From contig NZ_CP137003.1 of the NCBI RefSeq assembly GCF_033110965.1, positions 2,046,001 through 2,110,000 on the forward strand: a DNA stretch of 64,000 bases. The letters are read 5' to 3'. Shown here in pieces: positions 8,025 to 14,914 of the stretch. The translations under genes and the position numbers were made by a program. Under the pieces are notes generated by a model that was not told where the DNA came from, searched no databases, and saw only the letters and a program-made list of their open reading frames with translations. Within the stretch, counting starts at the first letter, position 1, and each line of letters begins with the position of its first letter. The DNA comes from Raineyella sp. LH-20. Lineage in GTDB: Bacteria > Actinomycetota > Actinomycetes > Propionibacteriales > Propionibacteriaceae.

Positions 8025-9136
8025 CGCGTCACCGCCGGGGAGGTGCCGAGGTCGAGCCCCAGGCCTCGGGCGATCTCCTGCCGGAGCCGGTCCAGGTCTG
8101 CCACGGTGCCCAGGTGTGCCCACGGTGTGGCGCAGGGCGGCGGGTTCGGGCGCCCGGTGCGGGCAGCAGCGCGGACCAGGTCGGCGTACGTGCGAACGGG
8201 TGGATCGAGTTCGGCGCCCTGCAGCTCCGCGCGGATCTCCCACTGAGTGCCGAGTCGAGGATCGAGGAACGAGGTGAGCGCGATCTCGGCGCAGGCGGCG
8301 CCGAAGCCGCCGCGCTTCTCGTAGGCGGCCTGGCAGGCGGGGCACAGGTGAGCGGACAGGTCCCCGGCAATGTCGAGGGGGGCCCAGGTGTCGCGGGTGA
8401 CCTCGGCGCGGCCGTGGCGGACCAAGGCCACGGCGGGGACGTCGACCGCGGCGACACCACAGCAGGCGCAACCGGAAGACACCGCGGTGCCGCCGTAGGA
8501 CGGCGTGGGTGCGGCGGGGCACGGGACCGACAGGGGCGGCGCGGATTCTGCCAGGCGTTCGGTCCGATGCTTGGCGAGGGTGGCGCGCAGCTGCAGGCGC
8601 AGCGCCTCGGGCACGTGGCCCCACGGCTCGGCCGCTGCGTGGCCCTGCAGGCCCACCCGGTCGCCGTGCAACTGCTGATGGAAACACGCACGCCAGCCGA
8701 GGGAGCCGAGGGCTTCGACCGCATCAGGCAGGTCGGTAACGGGGCTGACTGCCAGTTCCGCGGGGTGGTCGAGGACAGCACTCCCGACCAGGATCCCGCC
8801 CACCAGGTCGTACGCGCGACCGGGGCCGGCGGCGCTGAGGAACTTCGGATGTGCCTCCGTCGCTTGCTCGGCGTCGGCGAGCAGCTGCTCGCACTGATCG
8901 CACAAGCCGAGCGGCACCTCGACAGACCGGGTATGCCGAGCGGCCAGCCCGGCAGGGACACCGCCCGGCCGGACAGCCACGGACACGTGCCCCCATCGGT
9001 CGAGGGTGGCGGCGGAGACGGCTCGGCCGCAGACGGCGCACGCGAGCAGCGAGCCGTCGTCGGGTAGCGCGACCAGGGCGCGGCCCTGCTCGTCGGTGGG
9101 GTGGGATCGGGCGGACTTCGAGGTGAATCGGGACAT
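8021..9136 (-). CDS. Hypothetical Cys-rich protein of the element, 371 aa
   Basis: Not recognised. Four CxxC pairs are visible: CAVC near residue 31, CDQC, CACC in the middle and CPAC further on. They suggest two zinc-ribbon modules flanking a helical segment (EALRLQLRATLAKHRTERLAES). The ATG at 9136 follows AAGGAA at suitable distance; the longer open frame upstream is a shadow of the next gene. The stop overlaps the 85-aa gene start. The position inside the replication-packaging operon suggests nucleic-acid binding, which is inference only. Confidence 0.7.
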   Translation of the reverse strand: MSRFTSKSARSHPTDEQGRALVALPDDGSLLACAVCGRAVSAATLDRWGHVSVAVRPGGVPAGLAARHTRSVEVPLGLCDQCEQLLADAEQATEAHPKFLSAAGPGRAYDLVGGILVGSAVLDHPAELAVSPVTDLPDAVEALGSLGWRACFHQQLHGDRVGLQGHAAAEPWGHVPEALRLQLRATLAKHRTERLAESAPPLSVPCPAAPTPSYGGTAVSSGCACCGVAAVDVPAVALVRHGRAEVTRDTWAPLDIAGDLSAHLCPACQAAYEKRGGFGAACAEIALTSFLDPRLGTQWEIRAELQGAELDPPVRTYADLVRAAARTGRPNPPPCATPWAHLGTVADLDRLRQEIARGLGLDLGTSPAVTR

Positions 9137-9183
9137 GGTGCGTTGTTCCTTGTCTAATCGCGATTTGAAGAGATATTCAGAAC

Positions 9184-9615
9184 TCAGCACCGGTAGAACT
9201 GGCCGCGGCGCATAGCCTGACGGGCCGCCTCGCCTTGGCAGGCGCGGCACGGCTTCGGGGTCTTCACGGACGGTGTCGACGTCGGCGATGAGGACGAGGA
9301 TGCCGCCGAGGTGGAAGCGGCGACCGTGCTGCCCTGTGTGTCGATCTGAGCCCCTCGCGGGGTGGGAGTCGTGGCCTTCAATTCGCCCGGCGTGCGAGGG
9401 CGTGGACGGGCCGTTTCTGAGCGGCTGAGCGCTTGTCTGGCCTTCACCTTGGCGTTGCGCGTGCGGGCGGCGTCGACCAGGGCCAGCCGCTCGGCCTTGC
9501 GGGCCTCGGCGGCGCCCTGCCGGGTCTGCTCGGCGGCCTCGATCTCCGCCACCGACCGCGGTGGGGGCGGGGTGCCGGCCGAGGTGGACGGGGCGCCGAA
9601 CTTGCGTGCGTCCAC
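9184..9615 (-). CDS. Hypothetical element protein with C-terminal CxxC, 143 aa
   Basis: Starts at GTG two bases after the preceding stop. The N-terminal half is a charged helix rich in Ala, Arg and Glu (IEAAEQTRQGAAEARKAERL), probably coiled-coil. A long Ser/Thr/Pro linker follows, then a short Cys-bearing tail, PCRACQGEAARQAMRRGQFYRC in pattern (CxxC plus a terminal Cys). Unknown function; the low-complexity linker suggests a tether between two binding parts. Confidence 0.65.
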   Translation of the reverse strand: MDARKFGAPSTSAGTPPPPRSVAEIEAAEQTRQGAAEARKAERLALVDAARTRNAKVKARQALSRSETARPRPRTPGELKATTPTPRGAQIDTQGSTVAASTSAASSSSSPTSTPSVKTPKPCRACQGEAARQAMRRGQFYRC

Positions 9616-9617
9616 CG

Positions 9618-9989
9618 TCAGCGCCCCCCTCGGCGCGCGCCGTTGCCGCGGTCGCGGCCACTCCAGTCGGGGTCAGTGGTCGAGGTCGACCTCGGCGCCC
9701 AGGACGGCGAGCCCGCGGGCATCACCTTTTCGTGGGCGTCGTGCTGGTCTCCCCGGTCGCGGGGCACCCGAGGGGCTGCGGGCGCGACGTCGGCGTAACC
9801 GGCCCGCCGTACCCGATCGGAGCACACCCCCAAGGGCAGCTCCCAGCAGGGCGTCCCGGTGCGGGCTCGGTGCCGATTGCAGGAGATGGACAGCACGCGG
9901 ACCAGGGCGGCGCGACTGGCGTCAGCGACGGCCAGGCGATCGACCGGCCGTTCGCGGCGGGTGGGGGCGTAGGTCGAGGTGGTCATCAT
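9618..9989 (-). CDS. Hypothetical element protein, 123 aa
   Basis: Begins with tandem ATG codons (9989 and 9986), the first overlapping the previous stop. The core ALVRVLSISCNRHRARTGTP followed by CW and GVCSDRVRRAGY has Cys and His spacing typical of small zinc-binding proteins common in actinobacterial mobile elements. I cannot name a family. The tail is Arg/Gly-rich. Confidence 0.6.
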   Translation of the reverse strand: MMTTSTYAPTRRERPVDRLAVADASRAALVRVLSISCNRHRARTGTPCWELPLGVCSDRVRRAGYADVAPAAPRVPRDRGDQHDAHEKVMPAGSPSWAPRSTSTTDPDWSGRDRGNGARRGGR

Positions 9990-10276
9990 GCGTTCCTTCC
10001 GTGGTGGGGGTAGTACCGGGCGGTGAGTTCGGCGAGGTGCCTCTCGCGCTCGGCGCGGCGTTCGGGCAGCCGGGCCAGGTCGTCGGCCAGCCGGGCGGCG
10101 CAGGGCGGGCAGTAGCGGGCGTGACGGCGCAGCTCCTCGGCGTCCAGGGAGTTGTGCGCCGCGACGTGGCGGTCGATCAGGTCCAGGGCGTAAGGCGTGG
10201 TGAGTGCCGCGGTCGAGGTGAGCGCACTGACGGGGTCGGGTGATCGGCGGTCGGGGGGTCGGGTGGTGGGGCTCAT
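9986..10276 (-). CDS. Hypothetical element protein with HxxxCxxC motif, 96 aa
   Basis: The motif RRHARYCPPCAARLADDL matches the HxxxCxxC zinc-binding pattern of anti-sigma-type domains, although the protein is short and has no partner sigma gene here. AAGGAG lies eight bases before the ATG, and this is the first gene of the ATGA-linked block running down to the large terminase. A long helix (ERRAERERHLAELTARYYP) ends the protein. Confidence 0.65.
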   Translation of the reverse strand: MSPTTRPPDRRSPDPVSALTSTAALTTPYALDLIDRHVAAHNSLDAEELRRHARYCPPCAARLADDLARLPERRAERERHLAELTARYYPHHGRNA

Positions 10277-10333
10277 GGTCGGATCTCCTTGGGTTGTGTG
10301 TGGGGTTGTGTGTGTGGAACGTGGTTGCCCTTG

Positions 10334-10681
10334 TCAGGACGGGATATCTGCCTGATCTGACGTCAGGTGACGGGCCCGGAATTGACGCGCGCGCGAGCGG
10401 AACGTGCCGGGCGAGGCGCGGCGGGGCCGTTCGCGGGGGTAGGGGAATCCCGTCCCCCAACCCACCCCCCTGTACGCCGGGGGTACTAAAGACCCCCCGG
10501 CACGTACAGGTGGGGCCGCGTACAGGTCGTATAGGTGCGCGAACAGGTCCAGATCCCCGCCGTTGCGCGGGTCGCGTACAGGTCGATCTGCCCCGTACTG
10601 GTCGAAGGTGCCGAAGTGCGCGTACAGGTCCCGCGTACAGGTCCGCCGAGGAGGTGGAGCCACCGGCACGGGTCGGTTCAT
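10334..10681 (-). CDS. Small ORF (115 aa) overlapping the iteron-like array
   Basis: The ATG overlaps the ATPase stop codon (ATGA), so ribosomes could continue into it. The repeated DNA makes the protein repetitive (RDLYAHF, DLFAHLYDLYAA), and the second half is Arg/Pro-rich. It may be a real coupled protein or simply an open frame across a replication origin. I lean slightly toward a real but non-essential reading frame. Confidence 0.4.
   Translation of the reverse strand: MNRPVPVAPPPRRTCTRDLYAHFGTFDQYGADRPVRDPRNGGDLDLFAHLYDLYAAPPVRAGGSLVPPAYRGVGWGTGFPYPRERPRRASPGTFRSRARQFRARHLTSDQADIPS
10503..10642. repeat. Iteron-like array of CGTACAGGT, candidate replication origin of the element
   Basis: Five exact copies of CGTACAGGT start at 10503, 10519, 10575, 10621 and 10634. 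Three variants occur at 10528 (CGTATAGGT), 10540 (CGAACAGGT) and 10594 (CGTACTGGT). All eight are in the same orientation within 140 bp. The array lies just downstream of the ATPase gene and beside a C-rich/G-rich stretch (10454-10500). Clustered same-strand repeats next to a replication ATPase are typical of iteron origins. Because the array lies in an open frame, part of the repetition could instead be protein-driven. Confidence 0.6.
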
Positions 10682-12087
10682 CGGGCTGCCACCCCCCACC
10701 TCGCGGGTCGGTTCGCGGCGCGGTCGCCTGGCTCGCTCAAGGCCAGGTCTCCGGCCTTGACCAGCGCTTCCAACTTGCGCCGCGCCTTCGCCTTCTGGTT
10801 GGCGTCGGGCTTGTCTTGGTCGAACATCGCGCGGGCAGCCTCGACTGCTGTCACTCCCTCGGGACGGGCGGCCAGCGCCACGAGGTCGGCAGTGTCCCAG
10901 ATGGTCGAGCGCCCGTGCGCGTGGTCGTGCAGGACCTTGAAGGTGCCCAAGTCCTCGGCCGGTTGCTTGAGGTGGCGGAGATCTACGATCGAGTCCCCGG
11001 CGGCACCACCGATGCCGAGGACGGACCCGGCGCCGGCCGTGATCCACGTGGAGCCGTACGCGTCATCCAGCCCCGGGATCGTGCCCGCCGGCAGCTTGCG
11101 GGGATGGTGCAACTCGAGAATGGCGATCCCGGCCACCAGTGCGGTCTGTCGGGCTGTGTTCCACCCGGTGCCGCCCTCGTCGTCGATCACCGACCCGGCA
11201 TCCTTCAGGCTGTCGACCACGACTGAGTCGGCCCCCGCCTCGGCACACAGGCGCGCCAGAGCATCGGGATTCTGGACCAGGTTCACCGGCGGCGGGCCCA
11301 TCCAGACCACCAAGCGTTCGTCCAGCAGGTCGCGCACATCCGGGCCGATCATGCGTCGCATCGAGCGCAGCGCCTGCCGCGGGCGGTCCATCGCCAGATA
11401 CAGCACCCGCCGGTGGCCCGGTGTCACGGGCAGATCGAGCAGCCGGGCGAACCCCGGGACCCCGCAACGGCCGAACGCCCATTGCTGAGCGAGTGTCGTC
11501 TTGCCGAGGCCCGCCGCGCCGAGCAGCACCAGCGACTCACCCTCGGCCATCAGCACGCGATCCCCGGTTCCCCAGATCGGCACCGGGGACTCGGGTTGGT
11601 CGAGGATCAGCGACCCGCCCGGCAGCATCAGTTCCGCCGCCGTCGGCAGCCCAGACGCGGCCAGCTGGCGGGCCTTCATCTGCTTGCGGACGTCGTCGCG
11701 GACCCACTCGGCTCGAGTGGTGCAGGCGACGCACTGGCGACCATCGTGTCCGAATGCCCCAGCCCGTGGACATTTCGGCGGTTCCCGTAGTGCGTCCTCC
11801 GGGAACCCATCGTCGTAGGCATCGTCGTTGCGCAGCTCCGCCGGACAAGGTGCGGGCGGACTGGTCACCGTGACCACCACAGGGCCGGCATCCATCCGAT
11901 CGAACGCGGCCAGCAGCTCCGGCAGGCGGTGAATCACTTCCGGGATTCGGTCGATCATCGCGCCGGCCGCGTCGAGGTCAACGGTGAACGACCGCCCGGT
12001 GTCTAGACTCTCCGTGTCGGCGTCGTTGGATTGTGCGGTCCCCGAGGAATAGGCCTCCTCGGGGGCCGCGTCATGTTCGGGCGCCAT
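10678..12087 (-). CDS. RecA-fold AAA ATPase / RepA-like replicative helicase-type protein
   Basis: The 469-aa product probably drives replication of the excised element. After an acidic N-terminus comes a CxxC (CVAC, near 119-122) with an earlier Cys106. The ATPase core has Walker A GAAGLGKTT (about 190-198), a Walker-B-like strand SVVVDSLKDAG and an ILELHHPRK segment like the sensor region of RepA-type hexameric helicases. The C-terminal 80 residues (GVTAVEAARAMF, then KARRKLEALVKAGDLAL) resemble a winged helix. GGAAGG lies eight bases before the ATG. It is the second gene of the leftward operon behind the excisionase-like gene and ends in the iteron-like array. Confidence 0.75.
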   Translation of the reverse strand: MAPEHDAAPEEAYSSGTAQSNDADTESLDTGRSFTVDLDAAGAMIDRIPEVIHRLPELLAAFDRMDAGPVVVTVTSPPAPCPAELRNDDAYDDGFPEDALREPPKCPRAGAFGHDGRQCVACTTRAEWVRDDVRKQMKARQLAASGLPTAAELMLPGGSLILDQPESPVPIWGTGDRVLMAEGESLVLLGAAGLGKTTLAQQWAFGRCGVPGFARLLDLPVTPGHRRVLYLAMDRPRQALRSMRRMIGPDVRDLLDERLVVWMGPPPVNLVQNPDALARLCAEAGADSVVVDSLKDAGSVIDDEGGTGWNTARQTALVAGIAILELHHPRKLPAGTIPGLDDAYGSTWITAGAGSVLGIGGAAGDSIVDLRHLKQPAEDLGTFKVLHDHAHGRSTIWDTADLVALAARPEGVTAVEAARAMFDQDKPDANQKAKARRKLEALVKAGDLALSEPGDRAANRPARWGVAAR

Positions 12088-12157
12088 CCTGCGTCCCTTC
12101 CGTGTGCGAGCGCCCGGCCCTCGGCCAGCGGCGGTGTGGGCCCGGACCGGGCCGGGG

Positions 12158-12400
12158 TCAGGCAGCGTCCAGGTCCCCGAGCATCCGGCGCAGTGCCGGC
12201 ACTGGCACGTGAATGCGGCGCCCCACCCGGACAGTCGGCACCTTCCCGGTGGACGCGTCGCTGTAGGCCGTGGCCCGGCTCGCGCCGACCAATCCCGCCC
12301 AGTTGGGAACGTCCTCGGAGTACAACGGGATGACCGCTAGGGTCCGGATCTCCTCCAGCTTCGTGAATCGTGGTTCATCGACCGCCGTGGTCTGCGTCAT
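12158..12400 (-). CDS. Excisionase-like / AlpA-type helix-turn-helix protein
   Basis: An 80-aa DNA-binding protein. The segment WAGLVGASRATAYSDASTGK followed by VPTVRVGRRIHVPVPALRRML matches the MerR/AlpA-type winged HTH of excisionases and satellite regulators: a HTH, then a wing containing R-V-G-R-R. A strong AGGAGG lies five bases before the ATG, which rejects the longer upstream start. It heads the leftward operon and is divergent from the integrase operon, the usual place for a protein controlling integration versus excision. Confidence 0.75.
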   Translation of the reverse strand: MTQTTAVDEPRFTKLEEIRTLAVIPLYSEDVPNWAGLVGASRATAYSDASTGKVPTVRVGRRIHVPVPALRRMLGDLDAA

Positions 12401-12457
12401 GGCTTCCTCCTGCTGTCCTGCTCGTTGTTTGTGAGCGGTGCACGTCGTTGGAACCCA

Positions 12458-12492
12458 TTGTGGCCGAAAATATCTCATGCTATTTTGTAGTC
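12458..12492 (+). promoter_or_regulatory. Promoter with AT-rich dyad between divergent element operons
   Basis: TTGTGG (12458-12463), a 17-base spacer and TATTTT (12481-12486) stand six bases before the ATG at 12493, so the message should be leaderless. An inverted repeat, AAAATA (12467-12472) and TATTTT (12481-12486) with an eight-base spacer, overlaps the -10 and is a candidate operator for the lysogeny-like switch. The patch is strikingly AT-rich for this genome. Confidence 0.6.
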
Positions 12493-13113
12493 ATGCACCG
12501 AGTTTCTAAAGGATGGGCGGTTGCCGTCGAGCGCCGCCCCGAGGTCGACCGACCCAAGGGGGACCCCGGCACCTCGTTCACCACCGCCGGCGTCCTTGAG
12601 GACGTCGTCGTGGTCGATATGGGAGACGGCTACTTGGTGGAGATGACGCTGAATCGCACGGGCGCGACCGAACGCGATCGCCTCACCTCGGTGAAGATCT
12701 CCGGTCCGGGGGTGACCCGGGAGGATCTGTGCGTCCTGCCAATTGTGGCTCTGCAGGCCACCGCCGAGGCCGCGCTTGAGCGCCTAGACGAGGGGTTGTC
12801 CGAGGGGTTCCACCCCTCAGTTGCTCTGGCGGTGGCCGCCCGGGGGAGTGGGGACGACAAAGGCGAGATACCCGGGCCGGAGGAGTTCGCCCGGGTATGG
12901 CGAGAGACGCCGGCCCGGATCGATCGTGACGGCCTTCGGGTCACCCGCCGCCAGCTCCTCGCCGAGCGATACGGAGTCACTGTGTGGAGGATCGACCAGC
13001 TCAGCCGGGCGGCCCGGGACAGGGGCTTACTCCCCAAGCAACGACCGGGCCGACCCCGGAAATCGTCCATCGAAAAGAACGAACAGACCGACCAGCGGGG
13101 GACAGAACGATGA
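12493..13113 (+). CDS. Putative element regulator with C-terminal HTH, 206 aa
   Basis: Not assignable to a named family. The N-terminal part contains beta-type segments (VLEDVVVVDMGDGYLVEM). The C-terminus reads VTRRQLLAERYGVTVWRIDQ and on to RDRGLLPKQRPGRPR, a helix-turn-helix followed by a basic AT-hook-like GRPR. The promoter places transcription start at the ATG. Its stop overlaps the integrase start (ATGA), so the two are co-translated. A repressor or integration-control role is inferred from position. Confidence 0.6.
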   Translation: MHRVSKGWAVAVERRPEVDRPKGDPGTSFTTAGVLEDVVVVDMGDGYLVEMTLNRTGATERDRLTSVKISGPGVTREDLCVLPIVALQATAEAALERLDEGLSEGFHPSVALAVAARGSGDDKGEIPGPEEFARVWRETPARIDRDGLRVTRRQLLAERYGVTVWRIDQLSRAARDRGLLPKQRPGRPRKSSIEKNEQTDQRGTER

Positions 13114-14513
13114 GCACCAGGACAACAGCAGCGCCGGCCACCGGGGACCGCCCGGCGAAGCGCAGCGGATCGCGGCGGGCGCTACCTCCCCGCGAGATCG
13201 CGCTCAGGGTGTGCGCCGAGTGTGGCGCGAAGCGGGGGACCAAGCGCGTCGGATGGGTGGAGATCACCCGCGACGGGGAGGTGGTCGGCTATACCTGCCC
13301 GGGCTGCCCCGAGTTCGATGAGCCGATCCGCCGGATGGTGGGCAAGTCGGGGGCAGTCAGCTTCCGGGCCGTGGTGAAGGGGCAGCAACGGACCTTCCCG
13401 ACCGTCGAGCAGGCCCGCGAGTGGGTGGCCGAGGCCCGGGAGGCAGGCCGGGCCGGCCACGCCCTGCCGGACGATCAGCTGACCGTCCAGCAGTTGGCAG
13501 ACCGGTGGCTCAAGCGTCGTCAGGATGAGACAGCGGCCGGGCTCGGAGTCCGCGAGGTGACCATCGAGGGATACAGGTCGGCCCTAGCGTCCCCCTTGGC
13601 CGTCATCGGCAACCGGAGGGCCTCAGACGTCACCACCGACGACGTTGAGGGTCTCCTTGTCGCCCTCGCGACCAAGGGTGGGAAGGCCAAGCGGCCGCTG
13701 TCCCACCGCTCCCTCACGTACGCGCTCGTGACCCTGCGCCAGGTGTTCGCCTACGGCGTGAAGATCCACGCGACCAAGGCCAACCCGGCCGCGGACGCGA
13801 GGGTGCCGAAGGCCCGCAAGGCCCGGACGGCGAAGGCGGGAGGCACCACCACGGCGGCGACGCAGGCCGACAAGCCGACGTGGACGGGAGCGCAGCTCGT
13901 GGCCTTCCGTGACTTCGTCGATGAGCACCAGGCCGGCAAGGTCGCCGAGGCGGATCCGTGGGTACGGGCGGGGATGCGGCTGACCTTGTGTGGTCTCCGC
14001 CGCTCGGAGGTGCTCGGCCTGACATGGTCCGCGGTTGACCTCAAGCGGGGGACGGTTCAGATCAGGGCGTCCCGTGTGAAGACCGGAGCCCACGGGGCCA
14101 CAGCCACCGAGGGGGCGAAGACCAAGCACAGCGAACGCACGGTGCGGGTCGATGACATGCACCCCGGCACGTCAAAGATCCTCCGTGAGCTGTGGATGGC
14201 CCAGGGACGCCCCTCCGGGGACTCGCTGGTCATCGTGGACAACCTGGGCCAGGCCGTGGCCCCTGACACGTACTCATACCGGTTCCGGGCCCTCTCGAAG
14301 GCAGCGGGTCTGCCGGATCTCGGCTCGATCCACCGCGTGCGGCACAGCCTCGCCCTGATGCTCCACTCGGCCGGGGTGGTGCCCAACGATGGCGCGTCCA
14401 TCCTCGGCCACGACGTGGCGACGCACCTCTCCTTCTACCTGCCGACGAACGGGGACAGCGCGGCCAGGGGTGCCGCTGCAGTCGGGGCCGCCCTCGCGGC
14501 TGTCAGGTTGTGA
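13110..14513 (+). CDS. int: Tyrosine recombinase (phage-type integrase) with N-terminal zinc ribbon
   Basis: Integrates and excises the element at the tRNA-Gln site. The 467-aa product has an unusual N-terminal CAEC...CPGC pair (about residues 30-70), then an arm-binding domain (VKGQQRTFPTVEQAREWVAE), a SAM-like core-binding domain and the catalytic domain. Catalytic residues visible are Arg297 (CGLRRSEVLGL), His408 and Arg411 (HRVRH), His434 (LGH) and nucleophile Tyr443 (LSFYLP). The ATG at 13110 overlaps the preceding stop. It points toward the right repeat 158 bp away, as is usual for tRNA-targeting elements. Confidence 0.95.
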   Translation: MSTRTTAAPATGDRPAKRSGSRRALPPREIALRVCAECGAKRGTKRVGWVEITRDGEVVGYTCPGCPEFDEPIRRMVGKSGAVSFRAVVKGQQRTFPTVEQAREWVAEAREAGRAGHALPDDQLTVQQLADRWLKRRQDETAAGLGVREVTIEGYRSALASPLAVIGNRRASDVTTDDVEGLLVALATKGGKAKRPLSHRSLTYALVTLRQVFAYGVKIHATKANPAADARVPKARKARTAKAGGTTTAATQADKPTWTGAQLVAFRDFVDEHQAGKVAEADPWVRAGMRLTLCGLRRSEVLGLTWSAVDLKRGTVQIRASRVKTGAHGATATEGAKTKHSERTVRVDDMHPGTSKILRELWMAQGRPSGDSLVIVDNLGQAVAPDTYSYRFRALSKAAGLPDLGSIHRVRHSLALMLHSAGVVPNDGASILGHDVATHLSFYLPTNGDSAARGAAAVGAALAAVRL

Positions 14514-14524
14514 CCTCCGGACGG

Positions 14525-14558
14525 GCACACAACGCGCACACAACGGCGCACACAAACG
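14525..14558 (+). repeat. Three tandem arm-type repeats, candidate integrase binding sites
   Basis: GCACACAACG (14525-14534), GCACACAACG (14536-14545) and GCACACAAACG (14548-14558) are spaced 11 and 12 bp apart, about one helical turn. They lie between the integrase stop and attR, where arm-binding sites of lambda-type integrases are found. Confidence 0.55.
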
Positions 14559-14670
14559 GATCAGAACTCAACCGAACCGAGGGTGACTGAGATCAACTCG
14601 GCGCGGCCCGATCCTCGAAATAACGGGCATCGGGGCGGACGAGGGCGAACTGAGCCCAACTCGATAGGGC

Positions 14671-14729
14671 GACTTTGAATCAGGACAAGCGACGCAGGTT
14701 CGACTCCTGCCCGGGGAGCCATCTGGCCT
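14671..14729 (+). repeat. attR: 59-bp direct repeat
   Basis: Second copy of the tRNA-Gln 3' half, identical to 1774-1832. The 5' part of a tRNA is absent here, so this is a remnant and not a gene. Confidence 0.9.
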
Positions 14730-14753
14730 TGTCAGAGCCGGTTCTCTGACAAG
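14728..14753 (+). terminator. Perfect 10-bp hairpin, original tRNA-Gln terminator
   Basis: CTTGTCAGAG (14728-14737) and CTCTGACAAG (14744-14753) enclose CCGGTT. It directly follows attR and would have terminated the tRNA transcript before the element inserted. The left copy of the att site is instead followed by element DNA with a weaker CCGCCC/GGGCGG hairpin (1851-1872). Confidence 0.6.
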
Positions 14754-14914
14754 ACCCTTGATGTGCCGCGACACGAGGGCACGACGCCGTGCCCCCGTTG
14801 CGCCCTCGTGAGCGCACGGCCCGGCCACGTGCGCCCTCGAGCCGCCGCGCGGGGCGTGCACCATGGTCAGTCAGCGCCCGGTCAGCGCTCCCGGCAGGCA
14901 CTAGTGTCGCCCGC

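Larger units (their letters stand above)
1774..14729. mobile_element. 12.9-kb tRNA-Gln integrative element, probable phage satellite carrying a restriction-modification cargo
   Basis: The element is bounded by a 59-bp repeat, with the tyrosine integrase next to the right repeat. Order from left: methyltransferase and nuclease (rightward); then a leftward block of unknown 247-aa protein, large terminase, small terminase-like, 85-aa, 371-aa, 143-aa, 123-aa, 96-aa, 115-aa with iteron-like repeats, ATPase and excisionase-like protein; then, divergently, a HTH protein and the integrase. Replication, excision and packaging functions are present, but no capsid, portal, protease, tail, lysis or conjugation gene is seen. 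That profile resembles phage-inducible islands, which use a helper phage's particles. A defective prophage is the alternative. Coding density is high and no reading frame in the block is visibly broken, which favours a maintained satellite. Confidence 0.8.

Noticed and set aside
14671-14754. Possible second tRNA-Gln gene
   Set aside because: Only the 3' half matches; the acceptor 5' strand and D arm are absent, so it is the attR copy.
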